Assembly (NCBI GenBank): GCA_022824605.1
Contig: JAJDZO010000254.1
Coordinates: forward strand, 1-14,590
Direction: 5' to 3'
From: Acidimicrobiia bacterium
GTDB lineage: Bacteria; Actinomycetota; Acidimicrobiia; Acidimicrobiales; Aldehydirespiratoraceae
DNA: 14,590 nucleotides
Shown here in pieces: positions 1 through 7,494 of the stretch (positions are counted from its first letter, which is position 1; each line of letters opens with the position of its first letter). Position numbers and translations under genes: made by a program. Under the pieces are notes generated by a model. The model searched no databases and was not told the DNA's origin. It saw only the letters and a program-made list of their open reading frames with translations.

Positions 1-102
1 CACCACTCGCGTCGTGGCAGGGTGTTTCCCGCTCTTGTTCGCTTTGCTCACGGGCCGCTCGGGCCACGGCCTCGCCCGTATGCAGCAGGTTCGCTCATTC
101 AC
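1..102 (-). CDS. Possible partial CDS downstream of pgk (tpiA expected by position), N-terminal end only
   Basis: An open frame starts at GTG 102, four bases after the pgk stop codon, and stays open to the window edge (34 codons). GAGAGG, within the end of pgk, lies 8 bases before that GTG and could serve as ribosome binding site. An in-frame GTG at 51 is an alternative start. The visible residues end in ATTRVV and show no recognisable motif; the conserved TPI start (GNWKMN-like) would lie beyond the edge. In many Actinomycetota tpiA directly follows gap and pgk, and that positional argument is the only reason to suggest triosephosphate isomerase. The stretch is also rich in GAGCGAA-like short repeats, so it could be non-coding spacer. 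Low confidence. Confidence 0.25.
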   Translation of the reverse strand, partial: MNERTCCIRARPWPERPVSKANKSGKHPATTRVV

Positions 103-106
103 TCGC

Positions 107-1249
107 TCAGCCTCTCAGTGCTGCCAGGCCCGGGAGGTCACCGTTCTCGATGAGTTCCAGCGCCGCTCCCCCGCCGGTGGACACATGATCGGCGTCGCGG
201 TCCACGCCGAAACGGCGGGCCGCGGCCGCGCTGTCGCCGCCGCCGACCACAGTGAACGCCCGGGTCTCGGCCATGGCCGCCGCCACGGCACCGGTCCCGC
301 CGCCGAAGCGGGGATCCTCGAACACGCCCATGGGACCGTTCCACAGCACCGTTTGAGCCTCGTGGATCACATCGCCGAACGCGGCTGCGCTTCCCGGACC
401 GATGTCCACCCCCATCCATCCGTCGGGGACATCTACGCCCACCTGGCGGACCTCCCCGCCGGCGTCGGGATCGCCGGGCACGCCGCCGGGGCCGAGCGCG
501 GTGAGATCAGAGGGCAGGTGGATGGCCGTGGCGCCCTCGAGCAGTTCACGACAGCGTGGCACCATCGAGTCCTCACACAGCGACGAACCGACCCGACGGC
601 CCTGCGCCTTCAGGAACGTGAAGCACATCGCGCCGCCGATCACCAGGGCGTCGACCATCCCGACCAGGGCGTCGATCACGCCCAGCTTGTCGGACACCTT
701 GGCTCCGCCCAGCACCGCCACGAACGGGCGCCGAGGCGAGTTGCGCAGACCGCCGAGCACCTCGACCTCGCGGGCCAGCAGCCGGCCTGCGGCCGACGGC
801 AGATGCCGGGGCGGTCCCACGATGGAGGCGTGAGCGCGATGCGACGCCCCGAAGGCGTCGTTCACGTAGGCGTCGTGGCCCGCCACCAGACGCTCGACGA
901 AGGCTGGATCGTTGTCGGTCTCGCCCGGATCGAAGCGCAGGTTCTCGAGCAGTTCCACGCCGGGTGCCAACTCTGCCAGCCGCCGCCGCACCGGCTCCAC
1001 CGAACAGCTCGGATCAGCCGCGCCTAGCGGGCGGCCCAGGTGGGTGCAGGCGGTAACCGTCGCCCCCTGGCGCTGGAGCCATCGCAGCGTGGGCAACGCG
1101 GCCCGGATGCGCAGATCGTCGGCGATCATCGGGCCGGCGTCGGCGCCGGACCCGGAACCGGCGGTGAGGGGCACGTTGAAGTCCACCCGCACCAGCACCG
1201 AGCGGCCTGCAATCGAGCCCAGGTCCTCCAGGCGGGGAACGGAGAGCAC
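107..1249 (-). CDS. pgk: Phosphoglycerate kinase
   Basis: Cytoplasmic glycolytic enzyme that transfers phosphate between 1,3-bisphosphoglycerate and ADP to give 3-phosphoglycerate and ATP. All main family motifs are visible in the 380 residues: RVDFNVP (21-27), HLGRP (70-74), LENLRF (101-106), YVNDAFG (128-134), GGAKVSDK (181-188), WNGPMGVFE (303-311), GGGDS (336-340) and STGGGA (357-362). The start is GTG, 28 bases after the gap stop, with no clear Shine-Dalgarno, so translation probably depends on the upstream cistron. The protein is short for the family (usually 390-415): between the LAEL helix (about 91-94) and LENLRF, roughly 20-25 residues present in most bacterial PGKs are missing. This affects the N-terminal domain but none of the catalytic motifs. 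It is co-oriented with gap and probably co-transcribed with it. Confidence 0.97.
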   Translation of the reverse strand: MLSVPRLEDLGSIAGRSVLVRVDFNVPLTAGSGSGADAGPMIADDLRIRAALPTLRWLQRQGATVTACTHLGRPLGAADPSCSVEPVRRRLAELAPGVELLENLRFDPGETDNDPAFVERLVAGHDAYVNDAFGASHRAHASIVGPPRHLPSAAGRLLAREVEVLGGLRNSPRRPFVAVLGGAKVSDKLGVIDALVGMVDALVIGGAMCFTFLKAQGRRVGSSLCEDSMVPRCRELLEGATAIHLPSDLTALGPGGVPGDPDAGGEVRQVGVDVPDGWMGVDIGPGSAAAFGDVIHEAQTVLWNGPMGVFEDPRFGGGTGAVAAAMAETRAFTVVGGGDSAAAARRFGVDRDADHVSTGGGAALELIENGDLPGLAALRG

Positions 1250-1277
1250 GGACGCAGACGATGCGGTATGCGGTTGC

Positions 1278-2288
<1,011 letters not shown>

Positions 2289-2295
2289 GGGCCAG

Positions 2296-2301
2296 AGGTT
2301 A
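2296..2301 (-). promoter_or_regulatory. -10 element of the gap promoter (leaderless start)
   Basis: TAACCT on the minus strand matches the TAnnnT form of an actinobacterial -10 box. Seven bases separate it from the gap ATG, so transcription would begin at or next to the start codon. No convincing -35 hexamer is seen at 16-18 bases. The absence of a Shine-Dalgarno before gap agrees with a leaderless transcript. Confidence 0.5.
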
Positions 2302-2327
2302 GGCCGGGCGGGGCAACGGCGCGCCAC

Positions 2328-2333
2328 TACGAT
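2328..2333 (+). promoter_or_regulatory. -10 element of the rapZ promoter (leaderless start)
   Basis: TACGAT on the plus strand fits the TAnnnT pattern and lies 8 bases before GTG 2342 of rapZ. The transcript would begin within a few bases of that codon, making a TTG at 2336 unlikely as the start. No clear -35 is visible. The box lies only 26 bases from the oppositely directed gap -10 box. Confidence 0.45.
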
Positions 2334-2341
2334 GATTGCGA

Positions 2342-3208
2342 GTGAGTGCCTTTGTCGTCATCGCAGGGATGTCGGGAGCGGGCCGCAGCCACGCCGCCAA
2401 CAACCTTGAGGATCTCGGCTGGTTCGTGATGGACAACCTGCCGCCGTCGCTCATCCCGAAGGTGGCCGAACTGGCCGAACTGACCGGGCCGCCCAGCACC
2501 GGCATCGACCGGCTGGCGCTGGTGGTGGGCACTGGCCGCTATCACGACGAGGCGGTCGACATGATCGACGATCTGCGGTCCCAGATTCCGGGCCTGCGGA
2601 TCCTGTTTCTCGACGCAGCCACAGATGTGCTGGTCCGCCGGTACGAGTCCACCCGCCGTCGTCACCCGTTCTCAGAGTCCGGCGGGGCAGGCACCCTGGC
2701 GGAGGCCATCGATGCTGAGCGGGCCGCTCTGGAGCCGGTGCGGGCCACCGCCGACGTGGTCATCGACACCACCCAACTCAACGTCCACCAGCTGCGCGAC
2801 CGCATGTCGGAGCTCTTCGATGCAGACGAGGGCCAGGCCATGCGGGCCACGGTGATGTCGTTCGGCTACACCCACGGCATACCCCTCGACGTGGACATGG
2901 TGATCGACTGCCGGTTCCTGCCCAACCCCCACTGGGTGGACGACTTGAAGCCGCTGAGCGGCCTCGACGCCGGGGTGGTCGACTTCGTGATGGACCGGCC
3001 CGTGACCTGCGACTTCCTGGAGCGCATGGAGTCGCTGCTGGCGCTGCTGGTGCCCGAGTACGTGGCCGAAGGCAAGTCGTACCTCACGGTGGCCTTCGGC
3101 TGCACCGGCGGGCGGCATCGCTCGGTGGCGGTGACCGAGCACTTCGCCAAGGTGCTGGCCACCCTGGGCCACGAGCCGGCGGTGGTTCACCGCGACATCG
3201 ATAAGTAG
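2342..3208 (+). CDS. rapZ: RapZ/YvcJ family nucleotide-binding regulator
   Basis: Member of the RapZ (YvcJ, formerly UPF0042) family. The E. coli protein binds the small RNA GlmZ and controls glucosamine-6-phosphate synthase; the role in Actinomycetota is less clear, so only the family is certain. From GTG 2342 it has 288 residues. The P-loop GMSGAGRS (9-16) has arginine where the usual lysine stands, as in other actinobacterial members. LEDLGWFVMDNLPP (22-35), a Walker B-like FLDAATDVLVRRYESTRRRHPF region (89-110), GIPLDVDMVIDCRFLPNP (179-196) and the C-terminal GKSYLTVAFGCTGGRHRSVAV (244-264) are typical. GTG 2342 is preferred over TTG 2336 because of the upstream -10 box. In relatives rapZ follows uvrC on the same strand and precedes yvcK and whiA; here it stands alone, opposite to both gap and the hydantoinase gene. 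Confidence 0.95.
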   Translation: MSAFVVIAGMSGAGRSHAANNLEDLGWFVMDNLPPSLIPKVAELAELTGPPSTGIDRLALVVGTGRYHDEAVDMIDDLRSQIPGLRILFLDAATDVLVRRYESTRRRHPFSESGGAGTLAEAIDAERAALEPVRATADVVIDTTQLNVHQLRDRMSELFDADEGQAMRATVMSFGYTHGIPLDVDMVIDCRFLPNPHWVDDLKPLSGLDAGVVDFVMDRPVTCDFLERMESLLALLVPEYVAEGKSYLTVAFGCTGGRHRSVAVTEHFAKVLATLGHEPAVVHRDIDK

Positions 3209-3214
3209 TCGCCC

Positions 3215-3240
3215 CTCCGACGATCACCACGTCGTAGGAG
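3215..3240 (+). terminator. Hairpin between convergent rapZ and hydantoinase genes
   Basis: CTCCGACGA (3215-3223) pairs with TCGTAGGAG (3232-3240) in 8 of 9 positions around an 8-base loop, starting 6 bases after the rapZ stop and followed by TCTCTC. It lies between two convergent genes and could terminate transcripts from both sides. There is no real T-tract, so this is a structural suggestion. A second 7-bp perfect stem (3286-3292 with 3303-3309) overlaps the hydantoinase stop codon. Confidence 0.45.
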
Positions 3241-3291
3241 TCTCTCAAGCAGCCCTCAACGCTCGAGCAGCACTCACAACCTGGGCAGGGC

Positions 3292-6200
3292 TCAACACAC
3301 GTAGCCCTGGGCTGTGTCGTTGGCGGCTGCGGCCGGGTCACGCTGGGCCGGATCGCCGAAGCCGCCGCCGCCCGGGAGTTCCAGAATCAGCCGCCGACCC
3401 GCCGGCACGGTCTGCTTGCCCTTGGATCCGAACGGCGTGCCGTCGTCGAGTCGCACCGCGCCATTGGCGCCGTCACCGCCGCCCGCTCGGCCTCTGGCCG
3501 GGTTGTCGACCCGGTCGAACATGGCCGAGAACTCGAACAGGTATCCGTCGGCGGGAGCGATCTCGATGACCTGACCCAGGCCGCCCCGGAACCGGCCGGC
3601 TCCGCCGCTGTTGTCGCGGATCTCCTTGCGCCACACCACGATCGGGCCGACCTGCTCGGTGGCTTCGACGCTCATGGTGCGCACACCCGACGGGAAGGCG
3701 GTGGCGGTGAGCCCGTCGAGTCCGGGCCTGGCGCCGCTGCCGCCGCTGTTGAACATCAGGATCTCCACCGGCGGGCGCGGATCGGCCACATCCGCGCTGC
3801 GGGCACTGGCCTGGAAGTTCCACAGCGCACCGGAACCCTCGGCCGGAACCACGTCGGGCAGGGCCTCGGCGACTGCGCCCATGCACAGGTCGGTCACGAA
3901 ATGGCCGATCACGTGGCGCACCGCCACCGGGTCGGGCTCCACCGCGTTGAGGATCACGCCGGGCGGCGCGCTCACCGTGAAGGGCAGCAGCGAGGCGTAG
4001 TTGTTGGGCAGCTCCGGTGCCAGCGCCACCAGCATCCCGTAGGTGAAGTAGGCCTGGGCATAGACGATGGGCACGTTGATGCCGAACGGGCTCACCGGCG
4101 AAGTGCCCGCGAAATCGGCGTGCATGCCGTCGTCGGTGACGGTGATCGCCACCGCCAGGGTCACCGGGTCGCCGTAGCCGTCAACCCGCATGGTGTTGCG
4201 GTACACGCCCTTGGGCACCCGCTGGAGCGCTTCGAGGGTGGCCCGCCGGGTGCGGTCGAACACGAAAGCAGCCAGATCCTCCAGGTCGTTCAGGGCGAAC
4301 TCGGCCAGCATGTCGAGCAGGCGGCGACGTCCGGACTCGTTGGAGGCGGCCAGTCCGTGTATGTCGCCGATCACCTGGTCGGGCTCGCGCACGTTGTTGC
4401 GCACGATCTCGACCAGGTCCCGATTGAGCCGACCCCGCTCGGCCCACCGCATGATCGGTATGCGGATGCCTTCCTCGTATAGCTCCCGGGCGTCGGGCCC
4501 GAAGCCGCGGCCGCCGATGTCGACCACGTGCGCGGTCGAGGCGAAGAAGCCGATCAACGTGTCGGCCTCGTCGGATCGCTCCTGCGGTGCCCTGGCATCG
4601 GCTGTGACGGACATCGCTGACGGCATCAAAGGCTCGGCATCGTCGGATCGCTCATCGGGATCTGCAGCCATGAACACCGGCGTGACCACGGTTATGTCGT
4701 GGAGATGGCCGGTGCCCTTCCAGGGGTCGTTGGTGAGATACACATCGCCGGGGCGCATGCTCTCGGCCCCTATGTCGTTGATGAAGTGGGCCAGGGCGGC
4801 GGCCATGGTGTTGACATGTCCGGGCGTGCCGGTGACGGCCTGGGCGATCAAGCGGCCCTGGCGGTCGAACACCCCCGCGGAGAGGTCACCGGCTTCGCGA
4901 ACCGACGTCGAGAACGCGGTGCGCACCAGGGTCAGCGCCTGCTCCTCCACCACCGAGATCAGGCGGTTCCACATGATCTGCAGCGCAACCTCGCGCCGGG
5001 CGGCGGCTGATTTCCCGCTTCGGTGCTGCTGGCTGGAGGCGGTCGGGCTCGACGCCGCGTCGCGGCCGTGGCCGTTGCTACGGGCGATCCGTAGGGTCAG
5101 GTCGGCCTCCACCACAGCCTGGTGGCCTGAGGCGATCACGGTGGTGGTCTGGTCCTCGGTGATCAGCGCCGGGCCGGCCACCGTGTCCCCGGCGGCCTGG
5201 GTGCTGCGGTCGAACACGTCCGTGGGCACCCTGCCGCCGGCGGCCATGTCGTGCACCAGCCGGGTGCTCGCGGCCTTCCGCGGCCCGCCGGCCGCGACCG
5301 GCTCCACCGTGCGGGGTGCCTCGCGCACCGAGGACACGATCACCGACCAGCTCACCGCCTCGATGGTCAAGCCGTCGATGGCTCGTCCGAAGAACGACTC
5401 GTAGGCCTTCACGAAGGCGGTTGTGAGTTCCTGGGCGGCGATGTCGTCGAACTCGCCGTGGGGCAGCGTCACCGGGATCTCCCATCCCTGCCCGCGGTAG
5501 CGCATCAGCACCTCGCGTTCGGTGGTCACCGCTTCGGTCGTGCCCATCCGGACGAACGCCTCGGCCTCGGCGGCCAACTCGTGGAGCACCGACCTCACGC
5601 CCTCAATGTCGAAGTTGTCGGAGGTGGTGTAGAAGCTGCGGGTGGCCTCGTAGGAGAACGGTGCGAGCAGGAACCCGATCGCCGAGCCGACTCCGGCGCC
5701 CACGGGAACCAGCACCTCGCCTATGTCGAGCTTGTCGATCAGCCGGCCGGCGTGCAGGGGGGCTGCGCCCCCGAAGGCGACCATGGAGTAGCCGGCCAGG
5801 TCCTTGCCGCTCTCCACCGCGTGGGTGCGGGCCGCGTTGGCCATGTTCTCGTCCACCACCTCGGCCACGCCGACCGCGGCCGTGTCGCTGTCCAGGGGCG
5901 GTGGCTCTCCAGTGGCCGCGCCGGTCGTTCGGGCAGTTCCGGCCGCCCCGACTGCGGCTGTGTCGGCATCGAGTCCCAGCGGGTCTCCCACGGCTGACTT
6001 GAGCGCCTCGGCCGCCCGCCGGACCGACAGCGAGATGCCGGAGGCGCCGAACGTGTCGGGATGCAGCCGGCCCATCTGCACATCGGCGTCGGTGACGGTG
6101 GCCGCCGTGCCGCCGAGGCCGTATGCGGCCGGGCCCGGCTCGGCGCCCGCGCTGTGCGGACCCACCCGGATCTGGCCGAGCGTGTCGACCGCGGCGATCG

Positions 6201-7233
6201 ATCCGCCGCCCGCTCCGATCTCGATCATCTCGATGGTCGGCACCGAGATCGGCATCCCGCTGCCCTTCTTGAACCGGGCGGTGCGGGCCGTCTCGAAGGT
6301 CTTGGCCGTGCGGGGCGAACTGTCCTCGATCAGCGCGATCTTGGCGGTGGTGCCCCCCATGTCGAAGGAGACGATGCGGTCGCGGCGATGGGCGCGGGCC
6401 AGGTGAGCGGCGAAGATCGCTCCCCCGGCTGGGCCCGACTCCACGAGGCGAACCGGGAACGAGGCTGCCGCGTCGCTGCTGATCAGACCGCCGCCGGAGT
6501 GGATCAACAGCAGCGGGCAGAGCACTCCCCGGCTGCGCAGCCCGGCCTCGAGCCGGTGCAGGTACGAGGCGATGAGGGGCTGCACGTAGGCGTTGGCGCA
6601 CACCGTGCTGAAGCGCTCGAACTCGCGCATCTGGGGTGAGACCTCGCAACTCAGCGACACGGCCATGTCGGGCGCGGCCTCGCGCAGCAGGTCGCGGAAC
6701 CGGCGTTCGTGGTCGGGGTTGCGGTAGCTGTGCATGAACCCGACCGCCACCGAGGTGTAGCCGCCGTCCACCAGCCGGGCGACGACGCCGCGGGCGGCGG
6801 TCTCGTCGAAGGGCAGCAGCACCTCGCCGCGGGCGCTGATCCGCTCGGGCATCACGAAGCGGTCCCTGCGCTCGATCAGGGGGGCCGGCAGCACGATGTT
6901 GAGGTCGTACTGCTCGAAGCGGCTCTCGGTGCGGGTCTCGATCACGTCGCGGAACCCGGCGGTGGTGACCAGCGCGGTCTTGGCCCCCCGGCGCTCGATC
7001 AGAGCGTTGGTGGCCAGGGTGGTGCCATGGATGATCTGCGCGATCTCACCCATCGCCGCGCCCTCGCGCTCGATCACGGCCGAAATGCCGGCCAGCACGG
7101 CCTCTTCGGGCCGCTGGTGGGTGGTGAGCACCTTGATGGACGCGAACGTCCCGTCGGAGCGTTCCAGGGCCACATCGGTGAACGTTCCCCCGACGTCCAC
7201 TCCGATCCGGGGCCCGGCCGCCGTCCGTTCCAC
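3292..7233 (-). CDS. HyuA-HyuB fusion protein of the hydantoinase/5-oxoprolinase family
   Basis: A single 1313-residue chain joins the ATPase-like HyuA half (about 1-716) and the HyuB half (about 747-1313) of the ATP-dependent hydantoinase/oxoprolinase family, which opens cyclic amides such as N-methylhydantoin or 5-oxoproline; some relatives are carboxylases. HyuA motifs: IGVDVGGTFTD (10-20), HGTTLATNAL (69-78), FDMGGTTAKI (290-299), IGAGGGSIA (339-347), VGPHSAGAEPGPA (357-369) and FGGAAPLHA (487-495). HyuB motifs: LTLVRTAFS (767-775), GDVYLTNDPWKGTGHLHDITVVTP (829-852), AHVVDIGGR (901-909), and a glycine-rich C-terminus ending GGGGFGDP. A Ser/Ala-rich linker (717-746) joins the halves. Two repeat-built insertions (421-455 and about 859-894) interrupt family-conserved stretches. 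GTG 7233 lies 2 bases after an SDR-like leader ORF. The substrate cannot be told from sequence; eukaryotic 5-oxoprolinase has the same fused layout and length. Confidence 0.93.
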   Translation of the reverse strand: MERTAAGPRIGVDVGGTFTDVALERSDGTFASIKVLTTHQRPEEAVLAGISAVIEREGAAMGEIAQIIHGTTLATNALIERRGAKTALVTTAGFRDVIETRTESRFEQYDLNIVLPAPLIERRDRFVMPERISARGEVLLPFDETAARGVVARLVDGGYTSVAVGFMHSYRNPDHERRFRDLLREAAPDMAVSLSCEVSPQMREFERFSTVCANAYVQPLIASYLHRLEAGLRSRGVLCPLLLIHSGGGLISSDAAASFPVRLVESGPAGGAIFAAHLARAHRRDRIVSFDMGGTTAKIALIEDSSPRTAKTFETARTARFKKGSGMPISVPTIEMIEIGAGGGSIAAVDTLGQIRVGPHSAGAEPGPAAYGLGGTAATVTDADVQMGRLHPDTFGASGISLSVRRAAEALKSAVGDPLGLDADTAAVGAAGTARTTGAATGEPPPLDSDTAAVGVAEVVDENMANAARTHAVESGKDLAGYSMVAFGGAAPLHAGRLIDKLDIGEVLVPVGAGVGSAIGFLLAPFSYEATRSFYTTSDNFDIEGVRSVLHELAAEAEAFVRMGTTEAVTTEREVLMRYRGQGWEIPVTLPHGEFDDIAAQELTTAFVKAYESFFGRAIDGLTIEAVSWSVIVSSVREAPRTVEPVAAGGPRKAASTRLVHDMAAGGRVPTDVFDRSTQAAGDTVAGPALITEDQTTTVIASGHQAVVEADLTLRIARSNGHGRDAASSPTASSQQHRSGKSAAARREVALQIMWNRLISVVEEQALTLVRTAFSTSVREAGDLSAGVFDRQGRLIAQAVTGTPGHVNTMAAALAHFINDIGAESMRPGDVYLTNDPWKGTGHLHDITVVTPVFMAADPDERSDDAEPLMPSAMSVTADARAPQERSDEADTLIGFFASTAHVVDIGGRGFGPDARELYEEGIRIPIMRWAERGRLNRDLVEIVRNNVREPDQVIGDIHGLAASNESGRRRLLDMLAEFALNDLEDLAAFVFDRTRRATLEALQRVPKGVYRNTMRVDGYGDPVTLAVAITVTDDGMHADFAGTSPVSPFGINVPIVYAQAYFTYGMLVALAPELPNNYASLLPFTVSAPPGVILNAVEPDPVAVRHVIGHFVTDLCMGAVAEALPDVVPAEGSGALWNFQASARSADVADPRPPVEILMFNSGGSGARPGLDGLTATAFPSGVRTMSVEATEQVGPIVVWRKEIRDNSGGAGRFRGGLGQVIEIAPADGYLFEFSAMFDRVDNPARGRAGGGDGANGAVRLDDGTPFGSKGKQTVPAGRRLILELPGGGGFGDPAQRDPAAAANDTAQGYVC
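4562..4653. repeat. 20-bp direct repeat, 72 bases apart, inside the HyuB half
   Basis: Positions 4562-4581 and 4634-4653 are identical at 19 of 20 bases. On the minus strand they encode ERSDDAE and ERSDEAD. The intervening 52 bases together with one copy form an extra acidic loop between PVF (852-854) and GFFAS (895-899), where related HyuB proteins run straight through. Looks like a local in-frame duplication. Confidence 0.75.
5869..5973. repeat. 27-bp imperfect direct repeat, 78 bases apart, inside the HyuA half
   Basis: Positions 5869-5895 and 5947-5973 match at 20 of 27 bases and encode LDSDTAAVG and LDADTAAVG in the hydantoinase chain (residues 447-455 and 421-429). The segment between them is an Ala/Gly/Thr/Pro-rich stretch. 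Removing one copy plus this spacer restores the usual family sequence (DPLGLDxDTAAVGVAEVVDENM), so the 26 extra residues are an in-frame duplication. Confidence 0.75.
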
Positions 7234-7235
7234 GG

Positions 7236-7355
7236 CTACGGATCCTCGACCGCCGCGACCGCGCTGGCCTGAACGAACCGTTCGGCAATCACCCGCCCAA
7301 TGCCCCGGCCCGCCCCGGTCACCAGCACGACCTTGCCTGCCAACGACTCGTGCAC
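7236..7355 (-). pseudogene. Short-chain dehydrogenase (SDR) 5' stub, 39 codons, directly upstream of the hydantoinase gene
   Basis: From GTG 7355 this minus-strand ORF encodes 39 residues reading LAGKVVLVTGAGRGIGRVIAERF (5-27), an unmistakable N-terminus of a classical short-chain dehydrogenase with the TGxxxGxG cofactor motif at 13-20. It then loses family similarity and stops at TAG 7236-7238. A full SDR has about 250 residues, so the YxxxK active site and most of the fold are missing. The start is preceded by GGGAGGT at a 5-base spacing, one of the strongest ribosome binding sites in the window. The stop lies 2 bases before the hydantoinase GTG. Most likely a deletion joined the head of an SDR gene to the hydantoinase gene; the stub may still be translated and act as a coupling leader. 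It may also simply be decaying. Confidence 0.8.
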
Positions 7356-7385
7356 CGGGGACCTCCCGCTGTAGCGCTGCGCAAC

Positions 7386-7391
7386 AGCCTA
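7386..7391 (-). promoter_or_regulatory. Candidate -10 box for the SDR stub and hydantoinase gene
   Basis: TAGGCT on the minus strand fits TAnnnT and lies 30 bases before the SDR-stub GTG, leaving a leader of about 24 bases that carries the GGGAGGT site. No clear -35 is seen. It is downstream of the hairpin after uvrC, which would make the hydantoinase a separate transcription unit. Confidence 0.3.
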
Positions 7392-7423
7392 TTCCCCGTC
7401 CACCAAGGCAGCGTGAGCCGTGT

Positions 7424-7450
7424 CCCGCCGAGTGATTCGGCCGTGGCGGG
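7424..7450 (-). terminator. Candidate hairpin after uvrC
   Basis: CCCGCC (7424-7429) and GGCGGG (7445-7450) form a perfect 6-bp GC stem about 45 bases downstream of the uvrC stop. A competing inner pairing (GCCGA with TCGGC around GTGAT) is possible. There is no T-tract, so this is only a candidate for the end of the uvrA-uvrC transcript. Confidence 0.33.
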
Positions 7451-7494
7451 TGTCTGTTTGGGGCGTCCTGGGCGGCCCATTCGCGCGGCCGTCC

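Noticed and set aside
1..106. GAGCGAA-like short repeats as a mobile or REP-type element
   Set aside because: Units are irregular and only about 100 bases are visible, too little to define an element.
2289..2327. 13-codon N-terminal extension of GAPDH
   Set aside because: The family starts at MSIRVGINGFG, and the extension would run through the proposed promoter toward rapZ.
5603..6649. 348-codon minus-strand frame within the hydantoinase gene
   Set aside because: Shifted frame of the HyuA coding region, Arg/Gly/Pro-rich, no independent signal.
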